Shown here: positions 8,480 through 16,427 of the stretch, in pieces
Position numbering within the stretch: the first letter of the stretch is position 1
How the letters are laid out: every line of letters begins with the position of its first letter
DNA from: Faecalibacter bovis
GTDB taxonomy: Bacteria; Bacteroidota; Bacteroidia; Flavobacteriales; Weeksellaceae
DNA length: 35,000 bases
NCBI RefSeq assembly: GCF_017948305.1
Contig: NZ_CP072842.1
Coordinates: 1-35,000 of the forward strand
Direction: 5' to 3'
Notes under the pieces: generated by a model
Databases searched by the model: none
Seen by the model: the letters and a program-made list of their open reading frames with translations, nothing else
What the model was told of the DNA's origin: nothing
Position numbers and translations under genes: made by a program

Positions 8480-8519
8480 TTTTGCTAATTTGAAAATTAG
8501 TAAATGTGATAATTAGTTA
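8480..8519 (+). repeat. Array of five degenerate 8-bp units, left flank of the IVP gene
   Basis: Five contiguous octamers fit WTKWGNWA, for example ATTTGAAA (8488-8495) and ATGTGATA (8504-8511). The array begins 1 bp after the sufC start codon and ends 1 bp before the IVP stop codon. The same unit recurs on the opposite strand beyond the other end of the IVP gene (8869-8900), so the gene is bracketed by inverted octamer arrays. Confidence 0.6.
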
Positions 8520-8520
8520 A

Positions 8521-8868
8521 TCACTTTGATTTTGATGTACTTATAATCTTGTTCACAATTTTAGAAATATTAATTAATTTATCCATCAATATTTCATTGT
8601 TAGGATAGCTTTCAGATAATTGACATAATTCTAACCAATATTTAGTTTCATCAATTTCTTTTGCTGCAATTTTAAATTTGTGAACAAAATCATTTAAACT
8701 TTCAGCATTCTGAGCTTCCCTAATATTTGCACCTATAGAAGTCCCTGATTTTAATAATTGGTTTGAAATTACAAACTTTTTACTAGCTTCAAGTTCTTCA
8801 CAATAAGTTATAATTAAGAGTGAAAATTCTAAAGATAATTTTAAAATGATATTCTCTTTTTCCATCAT
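8521..8868 (-). CDS. Four-helix-bundle protein (23S rRNA intervening-sequence protein / S23 family)
   Basis: The 115-aa all-helical protein carries the family core NQLLKSGTSIGANIREA (about 37-53), then DFVHKFKIAAKEIDETKYWLELC (in pieces, about 61-83). Such proteins were first found encoded in intervening sequences of 23S rRNA, and relatives include the Avd accessory protein of diversity-generating retroelements. Here the gene sits alone between sufB and sufC, which is unusual for a suf operon. Both flanks are arrays of degenerate 8-bp units in inverted orientation, and its ATG directly follows the upstream array. No reverse transcriptase or template repeat is nearby. Its biochemical role is unknown. 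A small mobile passenger is a reasonable inference. Confidence 0.88.
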   Translation of the reverse strand: MMEKENIILKLSLEFSLLIITYCEELEASKKFVISNQLLKSGTSIGANIREAQNAESLNDFVHKFKIAAKEIDETKYWLELCQLSESYPNNEILMDKLINISKIVNKIISTSKSK

Positions 8869-8900
8869 TAACTCATTATCAAATTTTCACATTCTCACAT
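8869..8900 (-). repeat. Array of four degenerate 8-bp units, right flank of the IVP gene
   Basis: Read on the minus strand from 8900 to 8869, four contiguous octamers fit ATKWGNNA: ATGTGAGA, ATGTGAAA, ATTTGATA and ATGAGTTA. They fill nearly all the space between the sufB stop and the IVP start codon, and mirror the plus-strand array at 8480-8519. Confidence 0.6.
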
Positions 8901-8903
8901 TAA

Positions 8904-10361
8904 TTATCCTACAGAACCTTCTAATGAGATTTCTAATAATTTCTTAGCCTCAACAGCAAATTCCATTGGTAATTTATCTAAAACCTCGCGGCTGAAACCG
9001 TTTACAATTAAAGCAATTGCTTTTTCAGTATCGATACCACGTTGATTACAATAGAATAATTGATCTTCACCAATTTTTGATGTTGTCGCTTCGTGTTCTA
9101 ATTGAGCAGATTTATTCTCAATTTCGATGTAAGGGAAAGTATGAGCTCCACATTCGTTACCCATTAATAATGAATCACACTGAGAGAAGTTACGAGCACC
9201 TTCAGCACCTTTCATTACCTTCACTAAACCACGGTATGAGTTTTGAGATTTACCCGCAGAAATACCTTTCGAAATAATCGTTGATTTCGAATTCTTTCCG
9301 ATGTGAATCATCTTTGTACCTGTATCCGCTTGTTGGTAGTGATTCGTTACAGCGATTGAGTAAAACTCACCAACTGAATTATCACCTTTTAAGATACAAG
9401 ATGGATATTTCCAAGTAACAGCAGAACCTGTTTCAACTTGAGTCCAAGCAACTTTTGCATTTTTCTCACAAACTGCACGCTTAGTTACAAAGTTAAATAC
9501 ACCTCCTTTACCGTTTTCATCACCTGGGAACCAGTTTTGTACTGTTGAATATTTAATCTCAGCATCATCCATGATCAATAACTCAACTACAGCAGCGTGT
9601 AATTGGTTTTCGTCACGCATTGGTGCTGTACAACCTTCTAAGTAAGAAACGTAAGAACCTTCGTCAGCGATTAATAATGTACGCTCGAATTGTCCTGTAC
9701 CAGCAGAGTTGATACGGAAATAAGTTGATAATTCCATTGGGCATCGAACACCTTTTGGAATATAACAGAATGATCCATCAGAGAAAACTGCAGAGTTTAA
9801 AGCTGCGTAGAAATTATCTGTTGGCGGGACAACTTTACCTATATATTTCTTAACTAATTCTGGATATTCTTTGATTGCTTCTGAAATTGAACAGAAAATA
9901 ATTCCTTTTTCAGCTAACGTTTCACGAAACGTTGTTTTTACTGAAACTGAATCAAATACAACATCAATAGCAACTCCAGTTAAACGTTTTTGCTCGTCTA
10001 AAGAAATACCTAATTTCTCAAAAGTTTTTAATAATTCAGGATCAACCTCGTCTAAACTCGCTAATTCTTTTTTTGGTTTTGGAGCAGCATAGTATTGAAT
10101 TGCTTGAAAATCTGGTTTTTCGTAAGTTACGTTGGCCCATTCAGGCTCTTCCATTTTTTCCCAAGCACGGAAAGCTTCTAAACGCCATTCCGTCATCCAT
10201 TCTGGCTCTTCTTTTTTTGCTGAAATAGCACGCACGATGTCTTCATTTAATCCGACTGGGAATTCTTCATATTCCATTTCAGTCGTCCAACCAAACTCAT
10301 ATTGTTTTTGGCTAGCAAGATCTTCACGTAGATCGTCTTCTGTATATTTTGTGTTACTCAT
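8904..10361 (-). CDS. sufB: Fe-S cluster assembly scaffold SufB
   Basis: SufB (485 aa) is the scaffold subunit on which nascent Fe-S clusters are built. The N-terminal [20 protein letters not shown] block, the [19 protein letters not shown] stretch and the C-terminal conserved region with [19 protein letters not shown] and [12 protein letters not shown] are all intact. Length matches the family (about 480 aa). It starts 3 bp after an unknown secreted-protein gene, and the iscA-like gene precedes that, so these lie in one operon. Downstream, the IVP gene with its octamer arrays separates it from sufC. Confidence 0.97.
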   Translation of the reverse strand: MSNTKYTEDDLREDLASQKQYEFGWTTEMEYEEFPVGLNEDIVRAISAKKEEPEWMTEWRLEAFRAWEKMEEPEWANVTYEKPDFQAIQYYAAPKPKKELASLDEVDPELLKTFEKLGISLDEQKRLTGVAIDVVFDSVSVKTTFRETLAEKGIIFCSISEAIKEYPELVKKYIGKVVPPTDNFYAALNSAVFSDGSFCYIPKGVRCPMELSTYFRINSAGTGQFERTLLIADEGSYVSYLEGCTAPMRDENQLHAAVVELLIMDDAEIKYSTVQNWFPGDENGKGGVFNFVTKRAVCEKNAKVAWTQVETGSAVTWKYPSCILKGDNSVGEFYSIAVTNHYQQADTGTKMIHIGKNSKSTIISKGISAGKSQNSYRGLVKVMKGAEGARNFSQCDSLLMGNECGAHTFPYIEIENKSAQLEHEATTSKIGEDQLFYCNQRGIDTEKAIALIVNGFSREVLDKLPMEFAVEAKKLLEISLEGSVG

Positions 10362-10364
10362 TTT

Positions 10365-11225
10365 CTAATACATTGTATAGGCAAACAAAAATTCGATTGG
10401 CTTTTCTTGTAAAGCCGGATTGCCTAAATAATTAAAACTTTTAATGCGATTTTCTTTATCTAAAGAAATATGGAACTTTTCTTTTCCTTGTAAAACAATT
10501 GCAAATTTTTGATCACTTATTGATTTTATTTGAGATTGCTCTCCTTTAATCAAATTAATTTTCAAAGTATTTGCATCAACTTCAGGCACATAATCTGTAA
10601 TGATTAAAGGAATTTTAAACGACGCATCGTTAAAACATACTTTATTAATGTCTTGACCAATTGAGCGTGTTATACGACAATTATGCATTAATCGATCTTC
10701 TGTACCTATTTGATTTTCTGTATATACTTTTTTTAAAAGAACATCACCTTCTAACCAAACCATTTCAAATTTTTGATTTGGTTTTTCGATGTACATTTTA
10801 TCTTCATTGTAATAAAATGTATTAAGTGTTGCATTTTTATCTTGGTAATGAATTACCTCTTTTGCAATCACTCCATCTTTATAATCATATTTTACCTGCA
10901 ACGCGTTACCAATTTGTTCACTAATCTCGAACATATCGATAGTTCCATCCTGATTATAAAGCGCTTTGTAAACTGGCGTTTTAATATTAGGATTTGCATT
11001 ACTTGTAATTGTAATGGATTTTACAGCTTTATTATTTACATCTAATGCATTAATAAAGTGTTTGACTCCAAAAATCCCAAAAAACATATTATCAGCATAC
11101 GCTTTATTTATTTTCTTGGAATCTTCTGTTACATTAAATGTCTTTAAAGATTCAGCATTGATGGTTTTCTGACCGAAAACCATCAAACTTTGTATCATTA
11201 AGACTATAAATGCAATTTTTTTCAT
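10365..11225 (-). CDS. Secreted protein of unknown function inside the iscA-suf operon
   Basis: I do not recognise this 286-aa protein. It opens with a clear signal peptide (MKKIAFIVLMIQSLMVFGQ), giving a periplasmic or surface product rich in beta-strand-like segments, with short pieces such as KYDYKDGVIAKEVIHYQDK and YYNEDKMYIEKP that suggest a repeated strand pattern. Two cysteines occur in the mature part. A longer frame reaches 11303 inside the iscA-like gene, but the ATG at 11225 is preferred because it begins the signal peptide and lies 4 bp from the iscA stop. The 3-bp gap to sufB shows tight coupling, although an exported protein has no obvious part in cytoplasmic cluster assembly. 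Confidence 0.85.
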   Translation of the reverse strand: MKKIAFIVLMIQSLMVFGQKTINAESLKTFNVTEDSKKINKAYADNMFFGIFGVKHFINALDVNNKAVKSITITSNANPNIKTPVYKALYNQDGTIDMFEISEQIGNALQVKYDYKDGVIAKEVIHYQDKNATLNTFYYNEDKMYIEKPNQKFEMVWLEGDVLLKKVYTENQIGTEDRLMHNCRITRSIGQDINKVCFNDASFKIPLIITDYVPEVDANTLKINLIKGEQSQIKSISDQKFAIVLQGKEKFHISLDKENRIKSFNYLGNPALQEKPIEFLFAYTMY

Positions 11226-11229
11226 AAGA

Positions 11230-11559
11230 TTAAACTGCAAAGCTTTCACCACATCCGCAAGTTCTACTTGCATTTGGATTGTTGAAAACGAAACCTTTTC
11301 CATTTAAACCTCCTGAATATTCTAAAGTCATACCAACCAAGTATAAGAAAGATTTTTTATCTACTAATATTTTTACTCCGTTGTCTTCGTATAACTTATC
11401 TTCTGGTTTTTGTTCTTTATCAAACTTTAAGTCGTAAGATAATCCTGAACATCCACCACTTGTTACACCTACTCTAACGAAAGATTCTTCGATTGAAGAT
11501 CCTTCTTCTTGCATAAGAGATGCAATTTTATTTTTAGCTTCTTCTGTTACTTTAATCAT
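11230..11559 (-). CDS. A-type iron-sulfur carrier (IscA/SufA/ErpA family)
   Basis: The 109-aa protein is an A-type carrier that receives Fe-S clusters from the Suf scaffold and delivers them to apoproteins. The three ligand cysteines are Cys37 (GGCSGLSY), Cys101 and Cys103 (TCGCGESF). Sequence alone does not separate IscA, SufA and ErpA, so no symbol is given. It is the first gene of the suf operon, with a good -7 box (TAATTTTG, 11593-11600) 33 bp upstream. The stop is 4 bp from the next gene. Confidence 0.94.
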   Translation of the reverse strand: MIKVTEEAKNKIASLMQEEGSSIEESFVRVGVTSGGCSGLSYDLKFDKEQKPEDKLYEDNGVKILVDKKSFLYLVGMTLEYSGGLNGKGFVFNNPNASRTCGCGESFAV

Positions 11560-11592
11560 CTTGATAAATCTTTAAAAGATTATTAATTATTG

Positions 11593-11600
11593 CAAAATTA
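11593..11600 (-). promoter_or_regulatory. Predicted -7 promoter box of the iscA-suf operon
   Basis: TAATTTTG fits TAnnTTTG exactly and lies 33 bp before the iscA-like ATG, in the only sizeable gap upstream of the operon. No IscR- or Fur-like palindrome was recognised around it. Confidence 0.6.
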
Positions 11601-11664
11601 CGATTTAGAAATAGATTAAATAAGCTTATAATATAAATTATAACAATAGCTTAACTATTTAAAT

Positions 11665-12639
11665 CTATATCTTTAAACCTAATTGTTTTCTTGTTCTTTT
11701 TAAAACTCCTTGAGCCACTTCACGAGCTTTAAATGCTCCATTTTCTAAGAAAGCATCTAGTGTTGCTTTATCGTCCATTAACTCATTAAATTTGATACGA
11801 GCATCTGCGTATTTCTCTAAAATTAATTCGTATAAAGCTTGTTTTGCGTGTCCATAACCGTAACCACCTTTTAAGTAGTTTTCACGCATTTCTTCAATTT
11901 GTTCTGGAGATGCTAACAATTTATAAATTGCGAAAACATTATCTGTATCAGGATTTTTTGGATCTTCTAACGGAGTTGAATCTGTTTCGATAGACATTAC
12001 CTGTTTACGTAATTGTTTTTCTGGCAAAAAGATATTGATAAAGTTGTTACGAGATTTACTCATTTTATTTCCATCAGTACCAGGAATAATCATTACTTGC
12101 TCATCAATTTTAGCTTCTGGGATTACAAAACTTTCACCCATTTGATTATTGAAACGAGAAGCCACGTCGCGTGTAATCTCTAAATGTTGTAATTGATCTT
12201 TTCCTACAGGAACTAAATTTGCATCGTATAATAAAATATCAGCTGCCATTAAAATTGGGTAAGTAAATAACCCAGCGTTAACATCTGCTAAATAATCTTG
12301 CTTGTCTTTGAAAGAGTGTGCTAAAGTTAATCGTTGGAATGGGAAAAAGTTTAATAAATACCACATTAATTCAGTTGTTTCTGTAACATCTGATTGACGG
12401 TAAAAAGCTACTTTTGAAGTATCTAAACCTAAAGCTAACCAAGTAGCAGCAACTTCGTAAGTATTTTGTTTTAAAACTTCCGCATCCTTAATTTGTGTTA
12501 AAGAATGTAAATCTGCAATAAAGATAAATGAATCATTTCCCTCTTGTTGAGTCATTTCAATCGCTGGCTGAATTGCACCTAAAATATTTCCTAAGTGCGG
12601 AGTTCCAGTCGCTTGAATTCCCGTAAGCACTCTAGCCAT
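11665..12639 (-). CDS. trpS: Tryptophanyl-tRNA synthetase
   Basis: This class I aminoacyl-tRNA synthetase (324 aa) charges tRNA-Trp. The HIGH-type motif appears as GTPHLGN (12-18) and KMSKS is intact (192-196). The SSN-like region LMWYLLNFFPFQRLTLAHSF and the PILMAADILLYDANLVPVG helix are also typical. Length is normal. It is probably monocistronic: a good -7 box lies 23 bp upstream (12663-12670) and the suf operon promoter lies beyond its stop. There is no leader peptide or T-box, consistent with Bacteroidota. Confidence 0.97.
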   Translation of the reverse strand: MARVLTGIQATGTPHLGNILGAIQPAIEMTQQEGNDSFIFIADLHSLTQIKDAEVLKQNTYEVAATWLALGLDTSKVAFYRQSDVTETTELMWYLLNFFPFQRLTLAHSFKDKQDYLADVNAGLFTYPILMAADILLYDANLVPVGKDQLQHLEITRDVASRFNNQMGESFVIPEAKIDEQVMIIPGTDGNKMSKSRNNFINIFLPEKQLRKQVMSIETDSTPLEDPKNPDTDNVFAIYKLLASPEQIEEMRENYLKGGYGYGHAKQALYELILEKYADARIKFNELMDDKATLDAFLENGAFKAREVAQGVLKRTRKQLGLKI

Positions 12640-12662
12640 TTCTGTTGATTTTTATAAGTTAG

Positions 12663-12689
12663 CAAAGATAATGTTTCAATGCCAATCAA
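12663..12689 (-). promoter_or_regulatory. Predicted trpS promoter
   Basis: The -7 box TATCTTTG (12663-12670) is an exact TAnnTTTG match 23 bp before the ATG, with a TTG (12687-12689) 16 bp upstream of the box in the -33 position. Confidence 0.6.
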
Positions 12690-12741
12690 CGAAATTTAAA
12701 CGAAAGTTTATGGGAATTTTATTTTTAATGATTAAAAATTA

Positions 12742-13356
12742 CTAATCATTAAAAAATGTGGAACGAATTTTACGATAAGGCCAAGTAATTGTATGAATTA
12801 CACGTTGTTTAAAAGTAGGTTTATAATTAATCTCACCAATAATTAAATCTTCGGAATTACCTAAAGGAATTACAATTTCTTGTGATAATTCTTCTTCTTT
12901 GTAAACAATTTCCATCTGATATTCAGGATCCTTAACTTCTAAAATATAAGTTTTTAGATTTTTTGGAACAATCAATGAGAATTCACCATATTCATTAGAA
13001 AATGATTCGATTGGGAAATTTTTTAATGTAATTTTAGAATCCATAATCGGAAAACCATTCAAATCATTCACTTTTCCTTTTATTTGAATAGAATCTTGTT
13101 GACCGAAAACACTTCCTACAAAAAAAACTAATCCTACAATTGACATCCGAAGCCTTGTTAGATTAGATAATGTTTCATTTTTTTTCACCAACATTCCACA
13201 CACCTTTTCTTCACGTTGAATTATATTTTGAATATCATTTGCTGAAAGCTGATTTAGATTATAAACATTGTTATTACAAGATGAACAAAATTTAACACGA
13301 TTAGTACCATTTAAATCATTCCACTTTTTATGACAAGGTTGAGGAATTTGAATCAT
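12742..13356 (-). CDS. Single-pass membrane protein with CxxC N-terminal module and carboxypeptidase-regulatory-like domain
   Basis: The 204-aa protein has three visible parts. Residues 1-60 hold Cys8, a CSSC pair (24 and 27) followed by NNNVYNL, and Cys53. I recall this HCxKxW...FCxxCxxxV pattern from many Bacteroidota membrane proteins, and it may bind metal. A membrane helix follows at about 67-86, ending in GQ. The rest (about 91-165) resembles a carboxypeptidase-regulatory/CarbopepD_reg fold (IKGKVNDLNGFPIMDSKITLKN in pieces). The topology would place the cysteine module in the cytoplasm and the beta domain in the periplasm. Function is unknown. It is divergent from the TonB-like gene. 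Confidence 0.75.
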   Translation of the reverse strand: MIQIPQPCHKKWNDLNGTNRVKFCSSCNNNVYNLNQLSANDIQNIIQREEKVCGMLVKKNETLSNLTRLRMSIVGLVFFVGSVFGQQDSIQIKGKVNDLNGFPIMDSKITLKNFPIESFSNEYGEFSLIVPKNLKTYILEVKDPEYQMEIVYKEEELSQEIVIPLGNSEDLIIGEINYKPTFKQRVIHTITWPYRKIRSTFFND

Positions 13357-13479
13357 AAATCTTAACGTTTTGTTAAAAATAACGATTTTTTAAAAATAAT
13401 TCAAATACTAACCAACCTTTTTAAAATTTATAGCATCTATTCATTGAATCGATTCACAAACCCTTAAAATTTTATTAAT

Positions 13480-14424
13480 ATGGAAAACAGAAAATTTTTA
13501 GATATACTTTTCGAAAATCGAAATAAATCTTACGGCGCTTATGAATTAAGAATTACAGAAAATCAATCTTTGATGAAAGCTTTATTTGCTGGAATTGGAA
13601 TAGTTGGTTTAGCTATGGGTGGATTTGTTTATTCAAACAAAATCGATACAATTGATTATTCAACAACACATGATGATGGTGTAGTTATCACTGTGATAGA
13701 TGTTCTTCCTCCAGTTGATGAAAATAAACTTGTTGAACCTCCAGTTGAAAAACCAACAGAAATAAAACGCGAACAATTAGATACAAAGCAAATTAAAGAG
13801 ATAATGCCAACTCCTACAAGTGTACCTAAAAAGGAAGAAACTATTGTAGATAGAAAAGAATTAGAAGGTGCAGATTTAGGAGCTGAAAACAGAGAAGGAA
13901 CAATCGCTTCGACTGGTCAAATAGGTGGTGGAGACGTTAGCGAAGGCGATAAAAACGTAACAGGAAATCAAAACAATAACACAATTCCGGCAGGAGCTGA
14001 AAATAAAATTCCAGAAATCGCTAGAAAACCAATTCGAACAAAAGACGCGAAAGTAATGGCTATTTTTCCTGGTTGCGAGAAAGAAACGAGCAAAGGAAAC
14101 GAAGCATTAACGAAATGTTTAAGCGATAAATTATCAAATGAATTATCGAATAACATGGAAGATTATGCAGCCATCGCGGAAAGAGAAAACAAAGCACAAG
14201 CTGTTGCTAAAATGAATTTTATTATCAATAAAAACGGTGAAATTACACAAGTAAAACCTTTAAACGGCAGCGATGTTTCTTTGGGTAAAGAAGCAAAAAA
14301 AGCATTAGAAAGAATCAATAAAGATTTACAACGAAAAGGAAAGAAAATAAAGCCTGCAAAATACGACGACAATACAGATGCAGATTTAATTTTCTCAATC
14401 CCGGTTCGATTTCAACAAATGTAA
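13480..14424 (+). CDS. TonB-like energy transducer
   Basis: The 314-aa protein has the flavobacterial TonB-family start FLDILFENRNKSYGAYELR, a single membrane helix at about 29-50, a Pro/Glu/Lys-rich periplasmic stretch (about 75-130, with PPVEKP repeats), and a C-terminal domain with MNFIINKNGEITQVKPL and IPVRF like TonB_C. It should couple the proton motive force to outer-membrane receptors. No exbB or exbD gene is next to it in this window. Downstream lie a small membrane protein and a PstS-like lipoprotein, an arrangement I associate with the flavobacterial exb-tonB locus. A hairpin terminator follows at 14449. Confidence 0.82.
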   Translation: MENRKFLDILFENRNKSYGAYELRITENQSLMKALFAGIGIVGLAMGGFVYSNKIDTIDYSTTHDDGVVITVIDVLPPVDENKLVEPPVEKPTEIKREQLDTKQIKEIMPTPTSVPKKEETIVDRKELEGADLGAENREGTIASTGQIGGGDVSEGDKNVTGNQNNNTIPAGAENKIPEIARKPIRTKDAKVMAIFPGCEKETSKGNEALTKCLSDKLSNELSNNMEDYAAIAERENKAQAVAKMNFIINKNGEITQVKPLNGSDVSLGKEAKKALERINKDLQRKGKKIKPAKYDDNTDADLIFSIPVRFQQM

Positions 14425-14448
14425 AAACAATCTACTAATTAAATTTTC

Positions 14449-14490
14449 ATAAAGTAGAAGTTTCATTCAGAGCTTCTACTTTATAATTTA
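14449..14490 (+). terminator. Hairpin terminator after the TonB-like gene
   Basis: A perfect 12-bp stem (14449-14460 with 14473-14484) has a 12-base loop and is followed by an AT-rich tail. The tail is not a pure T run, so termination may be partial. Confidence 0.55.
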
Positions 14491-14573
14491 ATACAGTTTT
14501 AACTAAAATAATCTCAACATCAGAAAAGTTGACTTCATTTAAAGTTGATTATTTTGTAATTTCGTAGCGAATT

Positions 14574-14765
14574 ATGAATAAAAATATTGCATACGGAATT
14601 ATTGGTTTCGGTTATTTTTTAATCGGAATATTTACTTGGAAGTACAAATATTTCATCTACCAGTTAGATGATATAAAAGCGACTTTATTTGGTATTCTAT
14701 TTATCGTTTACGGTTTATTTAGAATGTACCGCGCAATTAAAGCATACAGAAATGGTGAAAAATAA
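14574..14765 (+). CDS. Small two-helix membrane protein
   Basis: This 63-aa protein is essentially two membrane helices (about 6-22 and 36-53) joined by a short loop (YQLDDIKAT), with a basic C-terminal tail. It has no recognisable motif. Its last 14 bases overlap the PstS-like gene in another frame, which supports its being translated, and coupled translation of the two. A TAATTTCG about 10 bp before the start is one base from the -7 consensus. Function is unknown. Its place between a TonB-like protein and a substrate-binding lipoprotein suggests an envelope role. Confidence 0.75.
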   Translation: MNKNIAYGIIGFGYFLIGIFTWKYKYFIYQLDDIKATLFGILFIVYGLFRMYRAIKAYRNGEK

Positions 14766-15717
14766 AATATTGGCTTTAGGTGGAATTTTAGCCATCTCAT
14801 TGTTTACACAATCTTGTAACAAAAAAGAAGAAGTAAAAGTTGAAGAAAGTAAGACTAAAGGAATTGAAAAACCTTTACATACTTATGGTACTTTAAAAAT
14901 TACTGCTGATCCTAGTTACGAAAATGTTGTAAAAGCTTTGACTTCGATGTATCAAATTGAATATCCTGAAGTGAAATTCGAATACGATTACAAGATTGAA
15001 GAATTAGCAATTAAAGATTTATATGAAGGTAAATCTGAATTTGCTATTGTAAGTAAACCTTTAACTAAAGATCAAGAAACTTACTTATTCAATAAAACGA
15101 AAATCTTATATAAAGCTTCGCCAATTGGGATGGATGCTACTATTTTCGTTACTTCAAAAGAAAATCCAATAGATTCTATCAGTGTAAAAGATATTAAAGC
15201 TAATATCTATAATGAGAATGGTTCAATTAAATTAGTTTTTGATTATCCAAACTCAGCTAACTTTAATACAATTAATGACCGTTTAGGCATTACACCTCCA
15301 AAAGGTTTAGCTATTAAAGCGCTTAAGTCTGCAGATAATGTATTAGATTTTGTTCAGAATGATAAAAAAACGATTGGAATTATCGGACTTAATACGTTAT
15401 CTGACACAGATAATCCGAAAGTAAAAGATTATTTATCAAAAGTTAAAATTCTGAAAGTTGTAACCGATAAAGGTGAAATCTTTGAACCGAGTAACCCTAA
15501 TTTACGAAATGGAAATTATCCATTTCATCGTTTCATCTATTTCTTAAAAAATGAAAAAGGTTTTGGAATTGCGGCTGGATTATCGCGTTTTGCAGGTTCG
15601 CAACAAGGACAATTAATTATCTTGAAAGAAAATTTACAACCTTATTATTTGTATAAAAGGGAAGTTCAAATTAACGCGAATTCGTTAGAACCAAAGAAAG
15701 AAATTAAAGCTGATTAA
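14752..15717 (+). CDS. PstS-like substrate-binding lipoprotein
   Basis: The 321-aa protein begins with a lipoprotein signal ending in TQSC (Cys22). The body resembles the PBP-like fold of phosphate-binding PstS proteins: GTLKITADPSYENVVKAL near the start and a Ser/Gly-rich region with FAIVSKPLT. A longer frame starting at 14689 is rejected because the ATG at 14752 begins the lipoprotein signal. No pstA, pstB or pstC permease genes are present, so classical phosphate ABC transport is not supported. Next to a TonB-like gene it may deliver a ligand within the envelope. It overlaps the upstream small gene by 14 bases and ends at a strong terminator. Confidence 0.83.
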   Translation: MVKNKILALGGILAISLFTQSCNKKEEVKVEESKTKGIEKPLHTYGTLKITADPSYENVVKALTSMYQIEYPEVKFEYDYKIEELAIKDLYEGKSEFAIVSKPLTKDQETYLFNKTKILYKASPIGMDATIFVTSKENPIDSISVKDIKANIYNENGSIKLVFDYPNSANFNTINDRLGITPPKGLAIKALKSADNVLDFVQNDKKTIGIIGLNTLSDTDNPKVKDYLSKVKILKVVTDKGEIFEPSNPNLRNGNYPFHRFIYFLKNEKGFGIAAGLSRFAGSQQGQLIILKENLQPYYLYKREVQINANSLEPKKEIKAD

Positions 15718-15722
15718 AATAT

Positions 15723-15751
15723 AAAACACCTATTTTTTTAGGTGTTTTTTT
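15723..15751 (+). terminator. Intrinsic terminator after the PstS-like gene
   Basis: A perfect 10-bp stem (15723-15732 with 15739-15748) around a six-T loop runs into a T tract 5 bp after the stop codon. Confidence 0.85.
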
Positions 15752-15762
15752 ATTGCTCAATT

Positions 15763-16338
15763 CTAATTATTGTCTTTTATATTGTGTTTTTTGATCGTTT
15801 CTATGATAGCTTCTTTCATATAATTATTCAAAGAAACCTCATCATACAATTTTATAACTCTTATTAACTTTTGGGTATAAATCACATGAGTTTGTGCTTT
15901 TACTTTTAATTTTGAACGATTTGTAAATACAATTATCGATATAAAATCCAATGGCATTAATCCTTTTAAAACATGCTGCAACGCATAAATATGACCTTGA
16001 TTTTGCTTAATTGGATTATATAATTTGAATTGCTTTTTAAACAAATATTGTGTCCAATTATAACTCGATTCAGAACCGTAAACAGCACCTTTATAATTCT
16101 TCGTTTCTATGACAAAAATCCCAAAATCAGAAACTACAATATGATCGATTTGAGATTTTTTTCCGTTGATATTAAATACGACATCGTTTATTATTGTGTA
16201 TTTATTTTTATCTAATCTATTTAATTTCTTTCGTACAATTTTTTCACCTTCCTCACCTCTAATTTCGGCAGTTGATTTTCCAAAAATTAATAAAAATACA
16301 AATGCTAAAATCAGCAATATCCCAATAATCACTACCAT
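15763..16338 (-). CDS. Membrane-anchored NERD (nuclease-related) domain protein
   Basis: The 191-aa protein has one N-terminal membrane helix (2-20), then a NERD domain. It has GEEGEKIVRKKL at about 28-39, QIDHIVVSDFGIFVIETK at 63-80 (Asp65, Glu78 and Lys80 as the PD-(D/E)xK-like core) and NYKGAVYG after it. NERD domains are predicted nucleases of unknown target. Nothing nearby suggests a restriction or phage-defence cluster. It has its own -7 box (TACCTTTG, 16359-16366) 20 bp before the ATG, and converges on the PstS-like gene. Confidence 0.85.
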   Translation of the reverse strand: MVVIIGILLILAFVFLLIFGKSTAEIRGEEGEKIVRKKLNRLDKNKYTIINDVVFNINGKKSQIDHIVVSDFGIFVIETKNYKGAVYGSESSYNWTQYLFKKQFKLYNPIKQNQGHIYALQHVLKGLMPLDFISIIVFTNRSKLKVKAQTHVIYTQKLIRVIKLYDEVSLNNYMKEAIIETIKKHNIKDNN

Positions 16339-16358
16339 ATTTACTCAAAAAAAGAGCG

Positions 16359-16366
16359 CAAAGGTA
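16359..16366 (-). promoter_or_regulatory. Predicted -7 promoter box of the NERD gene
   Basis: TACCTTTG is an exact TAnnTTTG match, 20 bp before the ATG and just after the terminator of the upstream gene. No TTG is evident at -33. Confidence 0.6.
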
Positions 16367-16380
16367 GGTAATTATAATCA

Positions 16381-16407
16381 TAAAAAAAGGCTCGTTTTAA
16401 CGAGCCT
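16381..16407 (-). terminator. Intrinsic terminator after the PorP/SprF gene
   Basis: A GC-rich stem (AGGCTCG 16388-16394 with CGAGCCT 16401-16407, extendable by two A-T pairs) is followed on the minus strand by seven T residues. Confidence 0.85.
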
Positions 16408-16427
16408 ATATATTTTATATTGTAATT

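Noticed and set aside
8521-8868. Diversity-generating retroelement, because the IVP resembles Avd.
   Set aside because: No reverse transcriptase, template repeat or variable repeat is visible. Avd-like folds occur widely without one.
11230-11303. Longer start of the secreted-protein gene inside the iscA-like gene.
   Set aside because: It would overlap iscA by 74 bases and hide the signal peptide. The ATG at 11225 fits the signal and spacing.
13362-13376. Small inverted repeat (TTAAC/GTTAA) upstream of the gene at 12742-13356.
   Set aside because: The 5-bp AT-rich arms are too short to support a regulatory or terminator call.
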